Source: Xenophilus azovorans DSM 13620 (lineage in GTDB: Bacteria > Pseudomonadota > Gammaproteobacteria > Burkholderiales > Burkholderiaceae_C). From it: a stretch of DNA of 64,000 nucleotides. The position numbers and the translations under genes are program-made. Under the pieces are notes generated by a model. The model was not told the DNA's origin. It searched no databases and saw nothing but the letters and a program-made list of their open reading frames with translations. The stretch spans positions 19,888 to 83,887 of the forward strand of contig NZ_KN050769.1 in the NCBI RefSeq assembly GCF_000745855.1, given 5' to 3'. The stretch's first letter is position 1, and each line of letters starts with the position of its first letter. Shown here piece by piece: positions 46,493 to 56,784 of this stretch.

Positions 46493-47824
46493 ATGCCCCA
46501 GACCATCACCGAACAACTCAGCCGCGAACAACAGATCGCCGCGCTCGAAAAGGATTGGGCGAGCAACCCGCGCTGGAAGGGCCTCAAGCGAGGCTACAGC
46601 GCCGCCGACGTGGTGCGCCTGCGCGGCTCGGTGCCGATCGAGTACACGCTGGCCAAGCGCGGCGCCGAGAAGCTGTGGGAGAAGATCAACGGCGGCGCCA
46701 AGAAGGGCTACGTGAACGCCTTCGGCGCAATCACCGCCGGCCAGGCCATGCAGCAGGCCAAGGCAGGCCTGGAGGCCGTGTACCTGTCGGGCTGGCAGGT
46801 GGCCGCCGACGGCAACACGTCCGAGACCATGTACCCCGACCAGTCGCTGTACGCCTACGACTCGGTGCCGACCATGGTCCGCCGCATCAACAACACCTTC
46901 AAGCGCGCCGACGAGATCCAGTGGGGCCGCGGCGTGAACCCGGGCGACAAGGAGTTCATCGACTACTTCCTGCCCATCGTGGCCGATGCCGAAGCCGGCT
47001 TCGGCGGCGTGCTCAACGCCTTCGAGCTGATGAAGAACATGATCGCCGCGGGTGCCGCGGGCGTGCACTTCGAGGACCAACTGGCGGCCGTGAAGAAGTG
47101 CGGACACATGGGCGGCAAGGTGCTGGTGCCCACGCAGGAAGCCATCGAGAAGCTGATCGCGGCGCGCTTCGCTGCCGACGTGATGGGCGTGTCCACCATC
47201 GTGCTGGCCCGTACCGATGCCGAGGCGGCGAACCTGATCACCTCCGACCACGATGCCAACGACAAGCCCTTCCTGACCGGCGAGCGCACGCAGGAAGGCT
47301 TCTACCGCGTGAAGAACGGCCTGGAGCAGGCGATCAGCCGCGGCGTGGCCTACGCGCCCTATGCCGACCTGGTGTGGTGCGAGACCGGCACGCCCGACCT
47401 GGGCTTCGCACGCGAGTTCGCCCAGGCCGTGCATGCTGCCTCGCCCGGCAAGCTGCTGTCATACAACTGCTCGCCCTCGTTCAACTGGAAGAAGAATCTG
47501 GACGACGCGACCATCGCCAAGTTCCAGGACGAGCTGTCCGCGCTGGGCTACAAGTACCAGTTCATCACGCTGGCCGGCATCCACAGCAACTGGTACAACA
47601 CCTTCAAGTTCGCCCACGCCTACGCCCGCGGCGAAGGCATGAAGCACTACGTGGAGATGATCCAGGAACCCGAATTCGCGGCGCGCGAGCAGGGCTACAC
47701 CTTCGTGTCGCACCAGCAGGAAGTCGGCGCCGGCTACTTCGACGACGTGACCACCGTGATCCAGGGCGGCTCGTCCAGCGTCAAGGCGCTGACCGGTTCG
47801 ACCGAGGAAGAACAGTTCCACTGA
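46493..47824 (+). CDS. aceA: Isocitrate lyase
   Basis: The 443-residue glyoxylate-cycle enzyme splits isocitrate into succinate and glyoxylate. The catalytic signature KKCGHMGGK has Cys203. [10 protein letters not shown], the acidic DAEAGFGG metal site and [10 protein letters not shown] are family landmarks. AGGAG at 46483-46487 fixes ATG 46493. A terminator at 47851-47876 closes the transcript, and no malate synthase gene is adjacent. Expression is probably controlled through the repeats in 46274-46411. Confidence 0.97.
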   Translation: MPQTITEQLSREQQIAALEKDWASNPRWKGLKRGYSAADVVRLRGSVPIEYTLAKRGAEKLWEKINGGAKKGYVNAFGAITAGQAMQQAKAGLEAVYLSGWQVAADGNTSETMYPDQSLYAYDSVPTMVRRINNTFKRADEIQWGRGVNPGDKEFIDYFLPIVADAEAGFGGVLNAFELMKNMIAAGAAGVHFEDQLAAVKKCGHMGGKVLVPTQEAIEKLIAARFAADVMGVSTIVLARTDAEAANLITSDHDANDKPFLTGERTQEGFYRVKNGLEQAISRGVAYAPYADLVWCETGTPDLGFAREFAQAVHAASPGKLLSYNCSPSFNWKKNLDDATIAKFQDELSALGYKYQFITLAGIHSNWYNTFKFAHAYARGEGMKHYVEMIQEPEFAAREQGYTFVSHQQEVGAGYFDDVTTVIQGGSSSVKALTGSTEEEQFH

Positions 47825-47850
47825 TTCGGGAATCGCCTGCTGTCACCTTG

Positions 47851-47876
47851 AGCCCGGCCACGTGCCGGGCTTTTTT
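47851..47876 (+). terminator. Terminator after aceA
   Basis: AGCCCGGC acgt-type loop GCCGGGCT followed by TTTTTT (47871-47876) is a clear intrinsic terminator 26 bases after the aceA stop. Confidence 0.93.
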
Positions 47877-47934
47877 GCGCAGGTAGAATCCGCTTTCTTC
47901 ATCTCCCAACAAGGACGAGAAAGGCATTCTGGTT

Positions 47935-47985
47935 ATGACACCGCGAACTACCACCGAAGGTTTCGAGCACCCCACGGGCCGGTAG
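47935..47985 (+). CDS. Putative threonine-rich leader peptide of thrS
   Basis: A 16-codon frame reads [16 protein letters not shown] and stops at TAG 47983. Five of its codons are threonine (ACA, ACT, ACC, ACC, ACG), three of them consecutive. AAGG at 47921-47924 lies ten bases upstream, and a TAGAAT box at 47884-47889 suggests transcription starts about 40 bases before. It is followed by a hairpin (47995-48010) and an intrinsic terminator (48028-48052) still ahead of thrS. This is the layout of amino-acid attenuation. No homologue is known to me, so the call rests on the pattern. Confidence 0.55.
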   Translation: MTPRTTTEGFEHPTGR

Positions 47986-48027
47986 CGCAGGTGGGCTGGA
48001 CGCGTCCAGCTGCCAGAACCCCAAGCA

Positions 48028-48052
48028 AAGCGCGGCCCCGGCCGCGCTTTTT
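48028..48052 (+). terminator. Intrinsic terminator (attenuator) in the thrS leader
   Basis: AAGCGCGGC cccg GCCGCGCTTTTT forms a 7-base GC stem extended by AA/TT, with a T-run, 35 bases before the thrS ATG. GGCCGG at 47977-47982, in the last codons of the leader peptide, can pair with CCGGCC at 48038-48043 in the terminator's 3' side, so a competing antiterminator is possible. Confidence 0.75.
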
Positions 48053-48086
48053 GTTTGTCTTGCCTTTTCGCGAAAGAGTCTTCCCC

Positions 48087-49994
48087 ATGATCCAGATCAC
48101 GCTCCCCGACAACTCGCGCCGCGAATTCCCCGGCCCGGTGACGGTGGCCGAGGTGGCGCAGGCCATCGGCCCCGGCCTGGCCAAGATGACGGTGGCCGGC
48201 AAGGTCGACGGCCGGCTGGTCGATGCCAGCGACCGTATCGAGCACGACGCGAAGCTGCAGATCATCACGCCCCGCGACGAGGAGGGGCTGGAGATCATCC
48301 GCCACTCCACGGCCCACCTGGTGGGCCACGCCGTCAAGCAGCTCTACCCGACGGCCAAGATGGTGATCGGCCCGGTGATCGAGGAGGGCTTCTACTACGA
48401 CATCGCCTACGAGCGCCCGTTCACGCCCGAGGACATGGCGGCCATCGAGCAGCGCATGCGCGAACTCATCGCGCAGGACTACGACGTGATCAAGAAGATG
48501 ACGCCGCGCGCCGAGGTGATCGAGGTCTTCAGGTCGCGCGGCGAGGACTACAAGCTGCGTCTGGTCGAGGACATGCCCGACGAGAAGGCAATGGGCCTGT
48601 ACTACCACCAGGAATACGTGGACATGTGCCGCGGCCCGCACGTGCCCAACACGCGCTTCCTGAAGGTCTTCAAGCTGACGAAGCTGGCGGGTGCCTACTG
48701 GCGCGGCGACGCGAAGAACGAGCAGCTCCAGCGCATCTATGGCACGGCCTGGGCCGACAAGAAGCAGCTCGACGCCTACATCCAGCGCATCGAGGAGGCC
48801 GAGAAGCGGGACCACCGCAAACTGGGCAAGGAACTGGACCTGTTCCACATCGACGAGGTGGCTCCGGGCGTGGTGTTCTGGCATCCCAAGGGCTGGGCCA
48901 TCTGGCAGCAGGTGGAGCAGTACATGCGGCAGGTCTACCGCGACACGGGCTACCAGGAGGTCAAGGGCCCGCAGATCCTGGACAAGAGCCTGTGGGAGAA
49001 GACGGGCCACTGGCAGAACTACCGCGAGAACATGTTCGTCACGGAATCGGAGAAGCGCGACTACGCGCTCAAGCCGATGAACTGCCCGGGCCACGTGCTC
49101 ATCTTCAAGAGCGACCTGCGCAGCTACCGCGACCTGCCGATCCGCTACGGCGAGTTCGGCCAGTGCCACCGCAACGAGCCCTCGGGCGGGCTGCACGGCA
49201 TCATGCGCGTGCGCGGCTTCACGCAGGACGACGGCCACGTCTTCTGCACGGAAGACCACATCCTGGACGAATGCGTGGCTTACACGGCCCAGCTCCTGAA
49301 GGTCTACCAGGACTTCGGCTTCGAGGACATCCTCTACAAGGTCGCCACGCGGCCCGAGCACCGCATCGGCTCCGACGAGCTGTGGGACAAGGCCGAGGGC
49401 GCGCTGATGGAGGCGCTGCGCCGCTCCGGGGTGGACTTCGTCATCGCGCCCGGCGACGGCGCCTTCTATGGCCCCAAGATCGAGTACACGCTGCGTGACG
49501 CCATCGGCCGCCAGTGGCAGTGCGGCACGATGCAGGTGGACTTCAACATGGCCGAGCGCCTGGGCGCCGAGTACGTGACGGAAACCAGCGGCCGTGCGCA
49601 CCCGGTGATGCTGCACCGCGCCATCGTCGGCAGCCTGGAGCGCTTCATCGGCATGCTGATCGAGCACCACGCCGGCGCCATGCCCGCCTGGCTGGCGCCG
49701 GTGCACGTGGCGGTGCTCAACATCACGGACGCCCAGGCCGACTACGCCCGCGACGTGGCGAAAACGCTGCGGAATCAAGGGCTTAGGGTCGAGCTGGACC
49801 TGCACAACGAGAAGATTACGTATAAAATCCGCAAGCACGCGTTGCAAAAGCTTCCGTACATCCTCGTCGTGGGCGACAAGGAAAAGGAAGCAGGAGCCGT
49901 CGCGGTGCGCGCCCGAGGCAACGTGGACCTCGGAACCATGTCGGTGGAAGCGATCGCCCAGAGGATCGCCGACGACATCACCCAGAAGCGTTGA
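48087..49994 (+). CDS. thrS: Threonyl-tRNA synthetase
   Basis: The 635-residue class II synthetase has an N-terminal TGS domain (residues 1-62), an editing domain with the [11 protein letters not shown] zinc-site segment, a catalytic core with KPMNCPGH (zinc Cys) and [26 protein letters not shown], and a C-terminal anticodon domain from about residue 535. It is first in the thrS-infC-rpmI-rplT run. A terminator in the leader and another after the gene point to separate control. E. coli thrS is controlled by its own protein binding a tRNA-like leader. Here a leader peptide is visible instead. Confidence 0.97.
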   Translation: MIQITLPDNSRREFPGPVTVAEVAQAIGPGLAKMTVAGKVDGRLVDASDRIEHDAKLQIITPRDEEGLEIIRHSTAHLVGHAVKQLYPTAKMVIGPVIEEGFYYDIAYERPFTPEDMAAIEQRMRELIAQDYDVIKKMTPRAEVIEVFRSRGEDYKLRLVEDMPDEKAMGLYYHQEYVDMCRGPHVPNTRFLKVFKLTKLAGAYWRGDAKNEQLQRIYGTAWADKKQLDAYIQRIEEAEKRDHRKLGKELDLFHIDEVAPGVVFWHPKGWAIWQQVEQYMRQVYRDTGYQEVKGPQILDKSLWEKTGHWQNYRENMFVTESEKRDYALKPMNCPGHVLIFKSDLRSYRDLPIRYGEFGQCHRNEPSGGLHGIMRVRGFTQDDGHVFCTEDHILDECVAYTAQLLKVYQDFGFEDILYKVATRPEHRIGSDELWDKAEGALMEALRRSGVDFVIAPGDGAFYGPKIEYTLRDAIGRQWQCGTMQVDFNMAERLGAEYVTETSGRAHPVMLHRAIVGSLERFIGMLIEHHAGAMPAWLAPVHVAVLNITDAQADYARDVAKTLRNQGLRVELDLHNEKITYKIRKHALQKLPYILVVGDKEKEAGAVAVRARGNVDLGTMSVEAIAQRIADDITQKR

Positions 49995-49999
49995 CAGAA

Positions 50000-50029
50000 A
50001 ACCGGCCCGGGCCTTCGTCCGGGTTTTTT
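50000..50029 (+). terminator. Terminator between thrS and infC
   Basis: CCCGG (50006-50010) and CCGGG pair around an eight-base loop and are followed by TTTTTT (50024-50029). The stem is short, so read-through into infC is likely to some degree. Confidence 0.7.
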
Positions 50030-50101
50030 GTCACAGCCAGGGCGCACCGTTGCTGCGGATAACGCTACTTTTTTTGTAGCATCTTGATGAAGGATTGAAC
50101 C

Positions 50102-50695
50102 ATCGCTACTGCATTTCGCGACCGCCGCCAGCGCGAGGAACGCCAGCACCGCCTGAACCGGGAGATCATGGCCCCGGAGGTGCGTCTTTTCGGGCCGGAG
50201 AACGAGGCATTGGGTGTGGTCCCCCTGCAAGAGGCCCTGCGCCTCGCGGGTGAACACGACGTGGACCTGGTGGAGGTGGTTGCGGCCGCCAACCCGCCGG
50301 TATGCCGCCTGATCGAATACGGCAAGTTCAAGTTCCTCGAACAGAAGAAGGCTGCCGAAGCCAAGGCGAAGCAGAAGGTCATCGAAGTCAAGGAGGTGAA
50401 GTTCCGCCCCGGCACCGATGACGGTGACTACAACATCAAGATGCGCAACATCCGGCGCTTCCTGGACGACGGCGACAAGGTGAAGATCACCTTGCGCTTC
50501 CGGGGGCGCGAGATCACGCACCAGGAGTTGGGGCTGGCGCTCTTGCAGCGCATCCGCGACGAACTGGGCGATGCGATCCTGGTGGAGCAGTTCCCCAAGC
50601 TCGAGGGCCGGCAGATGATCATGATGATCGCACCGGGCCGCAAGAAGGCGGGTGGGGGAACGACCAAGTCGGCCAGCGAGCCGGCGGCGGCCTGA
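50102..50695 (+). CDS. infC: Translation initiation factor IF-3 (AUC start codon)
   Basis: The 197-residue factor binds the 30S subunit and checks the start codon and initiator tRNA. The N-domain begins [19 protein letters not shown] and the C-domain includes [18 protein letters not shown]. The conserved N-terminus requires starting at ATC 50102, preceded by AAGGA at 50090-50094. The first ATG (50168) would delete 22 conserved residues. A rare AUU/AUC start is the basis of IF-3 autoregulation in other bacteria. The inverted repeat GCTAC/GTAGC (50064-50080) lies just upstream. Confidence 0.94.
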   Translation: MATAFRDRRQREERQHRLNREIMAPEVRLFGPENEALGVVPLQEALRLAGEHDVDLVEVVAAANPPVCRLIEYGKFKFLEQKKAAEAKAKQKVIEVKEVKFRPGTDDGDYNIKMRNIRRFLDDGDKVKITLRFRGREITHQELGLALLQRIRDELGDAILVEQFPKLEGRQMIMMIAPGRKKAGGGTTKSASEPAAA

Positions 50696-50743
50696 GAAGG
50701 CTGCCAGGGCAGCCCGCCGCGGCGGGATGCCCGATGAGGATTT

Positions 50744-50775
50744 CGCAGCAGGGTGCCGCAAGGCGGCCTGCTGCG
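50744..50775 (+). promoter_or_regulatory. Leader hairpin between infC and rpmI
   Basis: CGCAGCAGG (50744-50752) and CCTGCTGCG (50767-50775) pair perfectly, and the loop adds GCC/GGC around a GCAA tetraloop. The 164-base infC-rpmI gap has no reading frame. In other bacteria, ribosomal protein L20 binds leader RNA at this place and represses rpmI-rplT, so this hairpin could be part of such a site. There is no T-run, so it is not a terminator. Confidence 0.45.
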
Positions 50776-50859
50776 GGATGAAGAAGTGCCTCGAAGGCCG
50801 ACAAGTCCGCGAGCCAGTTTCGCGGCGCCTTGCGAGCACAACGAAGAAGGAGCATTCAC

Positions 50860-51063
50860 ATGCCCAAAATGAAGACCAAGAGCAGCGCGAAGAAGCGTTT
50901 TCGCGTCCGTCCCGGTGGCACCGTCAAGCGCGGTCAAGCCTTCAAGCGTCACATCCTGACCAAGAAGACCACCAAGAACAAGCGTCACCTGCGCGGTGCG
51001 GTGGCGGTGCACGAGACCAACATGGTCTCGATGGCCGCCATGCTGCCCGGACAGGGCATTTGA
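50860..51063 (+). CDS. rpmI: 50S ribosomal protein L35
   Basis: The 67-residue basic protein has the L35 pattern [40 protein letters not shown] precedes ATG 50860. It is followed by rplT after 25 bases, as in most bacteria. Confidence 0.98.
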   Translation: MPKMKTKSSAKKRFRVRPGGTVKRGQAFKRHILTKKTTKNKRHLRGAVAVHETNMVSMAAMLPGQGI

Positions 51064-51088
51064 TCAACTGACGGACAAGGAGTAACAC

Positions 51089-51448
51089 ATGCCTCGCGTC
51101 AAACGTGGCGTCACCGCCCGCGCTCGTCACAAGAAGGTTCTCGCCCTCGCCAAGGGCTTCCGCGGCCGCCGCGGCAACGTCTTCCGCGTCGCCAAGCAGG
51201 CGGTGATGAAGGCGGGCCAGTATGCCTACCGCGATCGCCGCACCAAGAAGCGCGTATTCCGCCAACTGTGGATCGCGCGTATCAACGCTGCCTCGCGTGA
51301 ACTGGGCCTGACCTACAGCCAGTTCGCCAACGGCATCCGCAAGGCCGGTATCGAGATCGACCGCAAGGTCCTCGCCGACATCGCCGTGCACGACAAGGCC
51401 GCTTTTGCCGGCATCGTGGAGCAGGTCAAGGCCAAGCTGGCTGCTTGA
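51089..51448 (+). CDS. rplT: 50S ribosomal protein L20
   Basis: The 119-residue protein is needed early in 50S assembly and acts as a translational repressor of its own operon in studied bacteria. Its start [17 protein letters not shown] and the segment [15 protein letters not shown] are diagnostic. An intrinsic terminator follows at 51503-51536, before pheS. Confidence 0.98.
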   Translation: MPRVKRGVTARARHKKVLALAKGFRGRRGNVFRVAKQAVMKAGQYAYRDRRTKKRVFRQLWIARINAASRELGLTYSQFANGIRKAGIEIDRKVLADIAVHDKAAFAGIVEQVKAKLAA

Positions 51449-51502
51449 TTCCGCACCGCGACGGACGCTCCCTCGGGAGCGGCCGGATGCGTCCACGGTT
51501 CC

Positions 51503-51536
51503 AGGGCCGGCGCTTGAGAAAGCACCGGCCCTTTTT
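51503..51536 (+). terminator. Terminator between rplT and pheS
   Basis: AGGGCCGG (51503-51510) and CCGGCCCT pair around a 14-base loop, followed by TTTTT (51532-51536). It may separate the ribosomal protein unit from pheST, or act as a leader attenuator of pheST. No phenylalanine-rich leader peptide is evident in the short leader. Confidence 0.8.
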
Positions 51537-51560
51537 CATTCCCCATTCCCCCTGTCTCCC

Positions 51561-52604
51561 ATGAACGAGCTGGACTTGCTGGTCGACCAGGCCCGCGCTG
51601 CCTTCGCTGCCACCCAAGCCCCCGCCGAACTCGAGGACGCGAAGGCGCGCTTTCTCGGCAAGTCCGGCCGGGTGACCGAGCTGATGAAGGGCATGGCCCA
51701 GCTCAGCGTGGATGAGAAGAAGACCCGCGGCGCTGCCATCAACGCCGCCAAGCAGGCCATCGAGGCGGCCCTGGCCGAGCGGCGCCAGCAACTGGCCGAT
51801 GCCGAGCTGGCGGCACAGCTGCAGGCCGAGGCGCTCGACGTCACGCTGCCCGGCCGGCGCCGCGCCGGCGGCGGGCTGCACCCCATCGCACGGGCGCAGG
51901 AGCGCATCGAGGCGATCTTCGCCAGCATGGGCTTCGACGTGGCCGACGGCCCCGAGATCGAGACCGACTGGTACAGCTTCACCGCGCTGAACAACCCGCC
52001 GAACCACCCGGCGCGCTCGATGCAGGACACCTTCTACGTCGACATGAAGGACGCCGACGGCCAGTGGTTCAACCTGCGCCCGCACACCTCGCCGATGCAG
52101 GTGCGCTATGCGCAGGCGCATGCCCGCAGGTACGCCGGCCAGGCACACATGCCCGACATCCGCGTCATCGCGCCCGGCCGTACCTACCGGGTGGACAGCG
52201 ACGCCACCCACTCACCCATGTTCCACCAGGTCGAGGGCCTGTGGATCGGCGAGAACGTCAGCTTCAAGGACCTGAAGGTGATGTATCTGGACTTCATCCA
52301 GGCCTTCTTCGAGACCAGCGCGCTGAAGCTGCGCTTCCGCCCCAGCTACTTCCCCTTTACCGAGCCCAGCGCCGAGATCGACATCATGTTCGAGGAGGGC
52401 CCGCTGGCCGGCCGCTGGCTGGAGGTGTCCGGCTCGGGCCAGGTGCATCCGCAGGTGGTGCGCAACATGGGCCTGGACCCGGAGCGCCACATCGGGTTCG
52501 CCTTCGGCTCCGGCATCGACCGGCTCGCCATGCTGCGCTACGGCGTGAACGACCTGCGCCTGTTCTTCGAGGGCGACCTGCGCTTCCTCGGCCAGTTCCA
52601 GTAA
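51561..52604 (+). CDS. pheS: Phenylalanyl-tRNA synthetase, alpha subunit
   Basis: The 347-residue catalytic subunit has the N-terminal coiled-coil tRNA arm (about residues 1-95), then class II motifs: [30 protein letters not shown] and [17 protein letters not shown]. It pairs with PheT as an alpha2-beta2 enzyme. ATG 51561 matches the family start, although no strong ribosome site precedes it. pheT follows after 22 bases. Confidence 0.97.
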   Translation: MNELDLLVDQARAAFAATQAPAELEDAKARFLGKSGRVTELMKGMAQLSVDEKKTRGAAINAAKQAIEAALAERRQQLADAELAAQLQAEALDVTLPGRRRAGGGLHPIARAQERIEAIFASMGFDVADGPEIETDWYSFTALNNPPNHPARSMQDTFYVDMKDADGQWFNLRPHTSPMQVRYAQAHARRYAGQAHMPDIRVIAPGRTYRVDSDATHSPMFHQVEGLWIGENVSFKDLKVMYLDFIQAFFETSALKLRFRPSYFPFTEPSAEIDIMFEEGPLAGRWLEVSGSGQVHPQVVRNMGLDPERHIGFAFGSGIDRLAMLRYGVNDLRLFFEGDLRFLGQFQ

Positions 52605-52626
52605 TTCCAGAACGAGACGCATAGAG

Positions 52627-55047
52627 ATGCAATTCCCCGAGTCCTGGCTGCGCGAGTTCTGCAACCCGCCCCTCAGTTCCGAAGCCCTCGCCGAGACGCT
52701 GACCATGGGCGGCTTCGAGGTGGAGGAGCGCCGCCCCGCCGCGCCGCCCTTCACCCAGGTGGTGGTGGGCGAGATCAAGGAGGCCGTGCAGCACCCCAAC
52801 GCCGACCGCCTGCGCGTGTGTCAGGTGGACGTCGGCGGCGAAGCGCTGCTCAGCATCGTGTGCGGCGCGCCCAACGCGCGCGCCGGCATCAAGGTGCCTT
52901 GCGCGCTGGTCGGCGCTGAGCTGCCGCCCGGCGAGGACGGCAAGCCCTTCCGCATCAAGCTGGGCAAGCTGCGCGGCGTCGAGAGCCAGGGCATGCTGTG
53001 CTCGGCGCGTGAGCTGGGCCTGAGCGAGGACCACGGCGGCCTGCTGGAGCTGCCCGCCACTCTGCTGCCGGGCGAGGACGTGCGCGCCGCGCTGCAGCTC
53101 GACGACGTGGTGCTGACCATCAAGCTCACGCCCAACCTGGCGCACGGCTTGTCGGTGTACGGCATCGCGCGCGAGCTGTCGGCCCTGACGGGCGCGCCGC
53201 TGGTCACGCCGGAGATCCCGGCCGTGCCGCCGCAACTGGACGACACGCTGCCGGTGCGCGTCGAGGCGAGCGACCTGTGCGGCCGCTTCTCGGGCCGCAT
53301 CGTGCGCGGCGTGAACACCGCCGCCGCCACGCCGGCCTGGATGGTCGAGCGCCTGGCGCGCTGCGGGCAGCGCAGCGTCACCGCGCTGGTCGACATCTCG
53401 AACTACGTGATGTTCGAGTACGGCCAGCCCTCGCACATCTTCGATCTGGACAGGATCCACGGCGGCCTGGCGGTGCGCTGGGGCCGCACGGGCGAGCAGC
53501 TCAAGCTGCTCAACGGCAGCACCGTGACGCTGGACGGCACCGTGGGCGTGATCGCCGACGAACGCGAGGTGGAGTCGCTGGCCGGCATCATGGGCGGCGA
53601 CGCCACCGCCGTGTCCGACGACACGAAGAGCATCTACATCGAGGCGGCGTTCTGGTGGCCCGAGGCGGTGCAGGGCCGCTCGCGGCGCTTCAACTTCTCC
53701 ACCGACGCCGGCCACCGCTTCGAGCGTGGCGTGGACCCGAGCCGCACCGTGCAGATGATCGAGCGCATCACCCAGCTGGTGATCGCGGTCTGCGGCGGTA
53801 CGCCGGGCCCGGTGGACGACCAGGTTCTGAAACTGCCCGAGCGGGCGCCGGTGGTCCTGCGCGTCGAGCGCGCCGCGCGCGTGATCGGCATGCCCCTCAC
53901 GCAGGCCCAGTGCGCGGACGCGCTGCAGCGCCTGGGCTTCGTCCTCACCGCCAGCGAGGGCGTCATCTCCGTCACGCCGCCGCCGCACCGCTTCGACCTG
54001 GCGATCGAGGAGGACCTGATCGAGGAGGTGGCACGGCTGGTGGGCTACAACAACCTGCCCGCCACGCCGCCGCTGGCGCCGATCCGCGCGCGCGTGGGTT
54101 CCGAATCGCAGCAGGGCCGCTTCGCCGTGCGCCACCGGCTGGCCGACCTGGGCTACCAGGAGACCATCAACTTCAGCTTCGTTGAGGCCGCGTGGGAGCG
54201 CGACCTGGCCGGCAATGCCGACCCGGTGAAGCTGCTCAATCCCATCGCCAGCCAGATGAGCGTGATGCGCTCGTCGCTGATGGGCTCGCTGCTGAACGTC
54301 CTGAAATACAACCTCGACCGCAAGGCGCCGCGCGTGCGCGTGTTCGAGGTGGGGCGCGTCTTCCTGCGCGATGCGGCCGAGCAGGGCTCGGACCGCGAGG
54401 TGCAGGGCGTGCGCCAACCGATGCGCATCGGCGGCCTGGCGTGGGGCGACGTCCAGGCCGCGCGCTGGGACGGCAAGCCGCAGCGCGTGGACTTCTACGA
54501 CCTCAAGGCCGACGTGGAGGCGCTGCTCGCGCCGCGCATGCCGCGCTTCGAGGCGGCCGAGCATCCGGCGCTGCACCCGGGGCGCTGCGCGCGCGTGCTG
54601 CTGGACGGCGAGGTCGTCGGCGTGCTGGGCGAGCTGCACCCGCGCTGGCGCCAGCAGTGGGAGCTGCCGCATCCGCCGATGCTGTTCGAGCTCGACTTCG
54701 AGGCCGTGGCGCGGCGCGACCTGCCCAAGGGGCAGGCCGTGCCTCGCCAGCAGCCGGTGGAGCGCGACATCGCGGTGGTCGTGGCCGAGGCGGTCACGCA
54801 CGATGCGCTGATGGCGGCCGTGCACGCGGCGCCCACGCAGGGCCTGCTGCGCACGGCGCAGCTGTTCGACATCTATCGCCCCGCCGGTGGCGCCGGCGGC
54901 GGCCTGCAGGCCGGCGAGAAGAGCATGGCCGTGCGCCTGCTGTTCCAGGGGGAAGCCGGCACGCTCACCGACGCCGAGATCGATGCGGCGGTGCAGGCGA
55001 TCGTCGCGCACGTCGGCGCGCAGCTCGGCGGGCGATTGCGCGCCTAG
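52627..55047 (+). CDS. pheT: Phenylalanyl-tRNA synthetase, beta subunit
   Basis: The 806-residue subunit contains a tRNA-binding (EMAP-like) domain at about residues 40-150, the B3/B4 editing region (about 210-390), a B5 domain, and a C-terminal ferredoxin-like anticodon-binding domain (about 710-806, [13 protein letters not shown]). Its length is normal. The ihfA gene follows after 25 bases, so pheST-ihfA forms a single run as in E. coli. Confidence 0.97.
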   Translation: MQFPESWLREFCNPPLSSEALAETLTMGGFEVEERRPAAPPFTQVVVGEIKEAVQHPNADRLRVCQVDVGGEALLSIVCGAPNARAGIKVPCALVGAELPPGEDGKPFRIKLGKLRGVESQGMLCSARELGLSEDHGGLLELPATLLPGEDVRAALQLDDVVLTIKLTPNLAHGLSVYGIARELSALTGAPLVTPEIPAVPPQLDDTLPVRVEASDLCGRFSGRIVRGVNTAAATPAWMVERLARCGQRSVTALVDISNYVMFEYGQPSHIFDLDRIHGGLAVRWGRTGEQLKLLNGSTVTLDGTVGVIADEREVESLAGIMGGDATAVSDDTKSIYIEAAFWWPEAVQGRSRRFNFSTDAGHRFERGVDPSRTVQMIERITQLVIAVCGGTPGPVDDQVLKLPERAPVVLRVERAARVIGMPLTQAQCADALQRLGFVLTASEGVISVTPPPHRFDLAIEEDLIEEVARLVGYNNLPATPPLAPIRARVGSESQQGRFAVRHRLADLGYQETINFSFVEAAWERDLAGNADPVKLLNPIASQMSVMRSSLMGSLLNVLKYNLDRKAPRVRVFEVGRVFLRDAAEQGSDREVQGVRQPMRIGGLAWGDVQAARWDGKPQRVDFYDLKADVEALLAPRMPRFEAAEHPALHPGRCARVLLDGEVVGVLGELHPRWRQQWELPHPPMLFELDFEAVARRDLPKGQAVPRQQPVERDIAVVVAEAVTHDALMAAVHAAPTQGLLRTAQLFDIYRPAGGAGGGLQAGEKSMAVRLLFQGEAGTLTDAEIDAAVQAIVAHVGAQLGGRLRA

Positions 55048-55072
55048 GCCACAAGGGAGGAGGTCAACGCCC

Positions 55073-55417
55073 ATGGAATTCACCATCGAAGCCATCGAGA
55101 CGCCGGCACTCACCAAGGCCCAGCTCGCCGACCTGCTGTTCGAGCAGATCGGCCTGAACAAGCGCGAAGCCAAGGACATGGTCGAGGCCTTCTTCGAGCT
55201 GGTGGCGCAGCGGCTCATCGAAGGGGAGGACGTGAAGATCTCCGGCTTCGGCAACTTCCAGATCCGCATCAAGGCGCCGCGGCCGGGGCGCAACCCGCGT
55301 ACCGGCGAACTGATCCCGATCGGCGCGCGCCGCGTCGCCACCTTCCACGCCAGCGCCAAGCTGAAGGAACAGATTCACGGTTTGCCCTCCGAAGAGGGGG
55401 CTTCTGCCGATGAATGA
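55073..55417 (+). CDS. ihfA: Integration host factor, alpha subunit
   Basis: The 114-residue DNA-bending protein has the HU/IHF fold: [22 protein letters not shown], the signature [22 protein letters not shown] and a DNA-intercalating proline loop. GGGAGGAGG precedes ATG 55073. Its C-terminal tail of 12 residues (SEEGASADE) is acidic. As the alpha partner of IhfB it serves recombination, replication and sigma54 promoters. It is also a typical host factor for integrases of elements such as the one at the right end. Confidence 0.97.
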   Translation: MEFTIEAIETPALTKAQLADLLFEQIGLNKREAKDMVEAFFELVAQRLIEGEDVKISGFGNFQIRIKAPRPGRNPRTGELIPIGARRVATFHASAKLKEQIHGLPSEEGASADE

Positions 55418-55499
55418 GGCTGCTGAAGTCGCGCAGGACTGGCGATGAGCGCCTGCGTGGAGTAACCTCTTACGTTTGCCGCGCACCGTGTTGATTTCA

Positions 55500-56000
55500 A
55501 TGGAGAAAATGGAGCAGGGTCTTCCCAGCATCCCCGTCAAGCGCTACTTCACCATCGGGGAAGTGGCCGAGCTGTGCGGCGTCAAGCCGCATGTGCTGAG
55601 GTACTGGGAGCAGGAATTCACCCAGCTTCGTCCGATGAAGCGGCGCGGCAACCGCCGCTACTACCAGCACCACGAGGTGCTGATGATCCGCCGCATCCGC
55701 GACCTGCTCTACGACCAGGGCTTCACGATCAGCGGCGCGCGCAACAAGCTCCAGGAGATGGTGCACGCGGACCGCGAGCGCCGCCGCGGGAGCGATGCGG
55801 GAGCAGGCTTCGGCGACGACGAGGGAGCGGCGCGGCCTCACGAACCGGCGGCGCCTGCGCCCGACGCCACCGCGACGGCACCCGTCAACGGTTTCGCCTC
55901 ATCGCCGGCCTGGACTGGCCGCGGCGACATCCTCCACCTGCAGCAGTTGCGCCGGGAACTCCGGGAAATCCGCGAGTTGCTGAGCCCCACACCCTACTGA
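55500..56000 (+). CDS. MerR-family transcriptional regulator
   Basis: The 166-residue protein has an N-terminal MerR winged helix (about residues 12-80): YFTIGEVAELCGVKPHVLRYWEQEF and RRGNRRYYQHHEVLMI. The C-terminal half is acidic, alanine/proline-rich and ends in a helix (LRRELREIRELL). It lacks effector-binding cysteines. This regulator regularly follows ihfA in Proteobacteria, and its targets are not known to me. Start ATG 55500 or 55509 are both possible. Confidence 0.9.
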   Translation: MEKMEQGLPSIPVKRYFTIGEVAELCGVKPHVLRYWEQEFTQLRPMKRRGNRRYYQHHEVLMIRRIRDLLYDQGFTISGARNKLQEMVHADRERRRGSDAGAGFGDDEGAARPHEPAAPAPDATATAPVNGFASSPAWTGRGDILHLQQLRRELREIRELLSPTPY

Positions 56001-56254
56001 TCTCCCGACGCATGCGGCGCCTGCCTTCGTGGCGGGGTGTCGCGTCTTCGACGCCCGGCGGCGGGCGCATGTTCGTGCATCGATTGTTTCGCTCATGCGA
56101 ACAGCGCGTTCCGATTTCATAGGGTTTCTACTGATCCATCCGGTCCACAATTCTTCTCACGGGCCAGCGCTTGAACGCCGACCCGAAGCGAACCCGGCAG
56201 GTGCCCCGTTCGCTCCCTTGTTCAAACGCTGTCCAAGCAAGAAGGAGTAAGACC

Positions 56255-56623
56255 ATGAAGACCTCGAAGATCATCGCCGTTGCCGCCGTGTCGCTGCTGG
56301 CCGCCGTGGGCGCCGCGCAGGCGGAGGAATACCAGGGCGTGCTGAGCATCGACTCGACGTACAGCCGTGCCGAAGTGCAGCAGCAGGCCATCGCGGCCGC
56401 ACGCCAGAGCAACGCCTACGGCGAAGCGGCCGGCGGTGCGCTGAGCGCGCCGGTGGTGGGGCAGAAGGACCGCGCGACGGTGCGAGCCGAGGCGGTGGCC
56501 GCGGCGCACAACCCGACGTCGAACCTGGACGCCAAGGCGTTCGTGAACAGCCAGATCCCCGAGCAGTACACGAACGGCAGCCTGGCCCAGCGCCGCGCCG
56601 CCGAGCGCAGCGCCGCGCTCTGA
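56255..56623 (+). CDS. Small exported DUF4148-like protein
   Basis: The 122-residue protein has a clear signal peptide (MKTSKIIAVAAVSLLAAVGAAQA, cleavage before EEY). The mature part is alanine-rich and helical with TRAEVQ-like wording (SYSRAEVQQQAIAAAR), which matches the small DUF4148 periplasmic proteins of Burkholderiales. Function is unknown. AAGGAG at 56242-56247 supports ATG 56255. A strong terminator lies at 56705-56734. The 254-base gap before it holds no gene that I can support. Confidence 0.75.
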   Translation: MKTSKIIAVAAVSLLAAVGAAQAEEYQGVLSIDSTYSRAEVQQQAIAAARQSNAYGEAAGGALSAPVVGQKDRATVRAEAVAAAHNPTSNLDAKAFVNSQIPEQYTNGSLAQRRAAERSAAL

Positions 56624-56704
56624 TCGCGCCGCCCACAGGGCACTCAGGCGGGCGCCGCCTGATTCAGAGGTCCAGGACGGGCCCGGGAGGCGCCTGAATG
56701 CAGG

Positions 56705-56734
56705 CCCGGCACGCGAAAGCGTGCCGGGTTTTTT
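56705..56734 (+). terminator. Terminator after the DUF4148-like gene
   Basis: CCCGGCACGC gaaa GCGTGCCGGG is a perfect 10-base stem with a GNRA loop followed by TTTTTT (56729-56734). It also lies near the end of the convergent GAF gene. Confidence 0.95.
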
Positions 56735-56784
56735 GTGCATGCTCCGGCCGGTGCTCCAGTGGCAGCACCTTCTTCAAAAAAGGC

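Noticed and set aside
56001..56254. tRNA-Pro downstream of the MerR gene, as often seen in this order
   Set aside because: No cloverleaf or T-arm sequence is visible in this gap.
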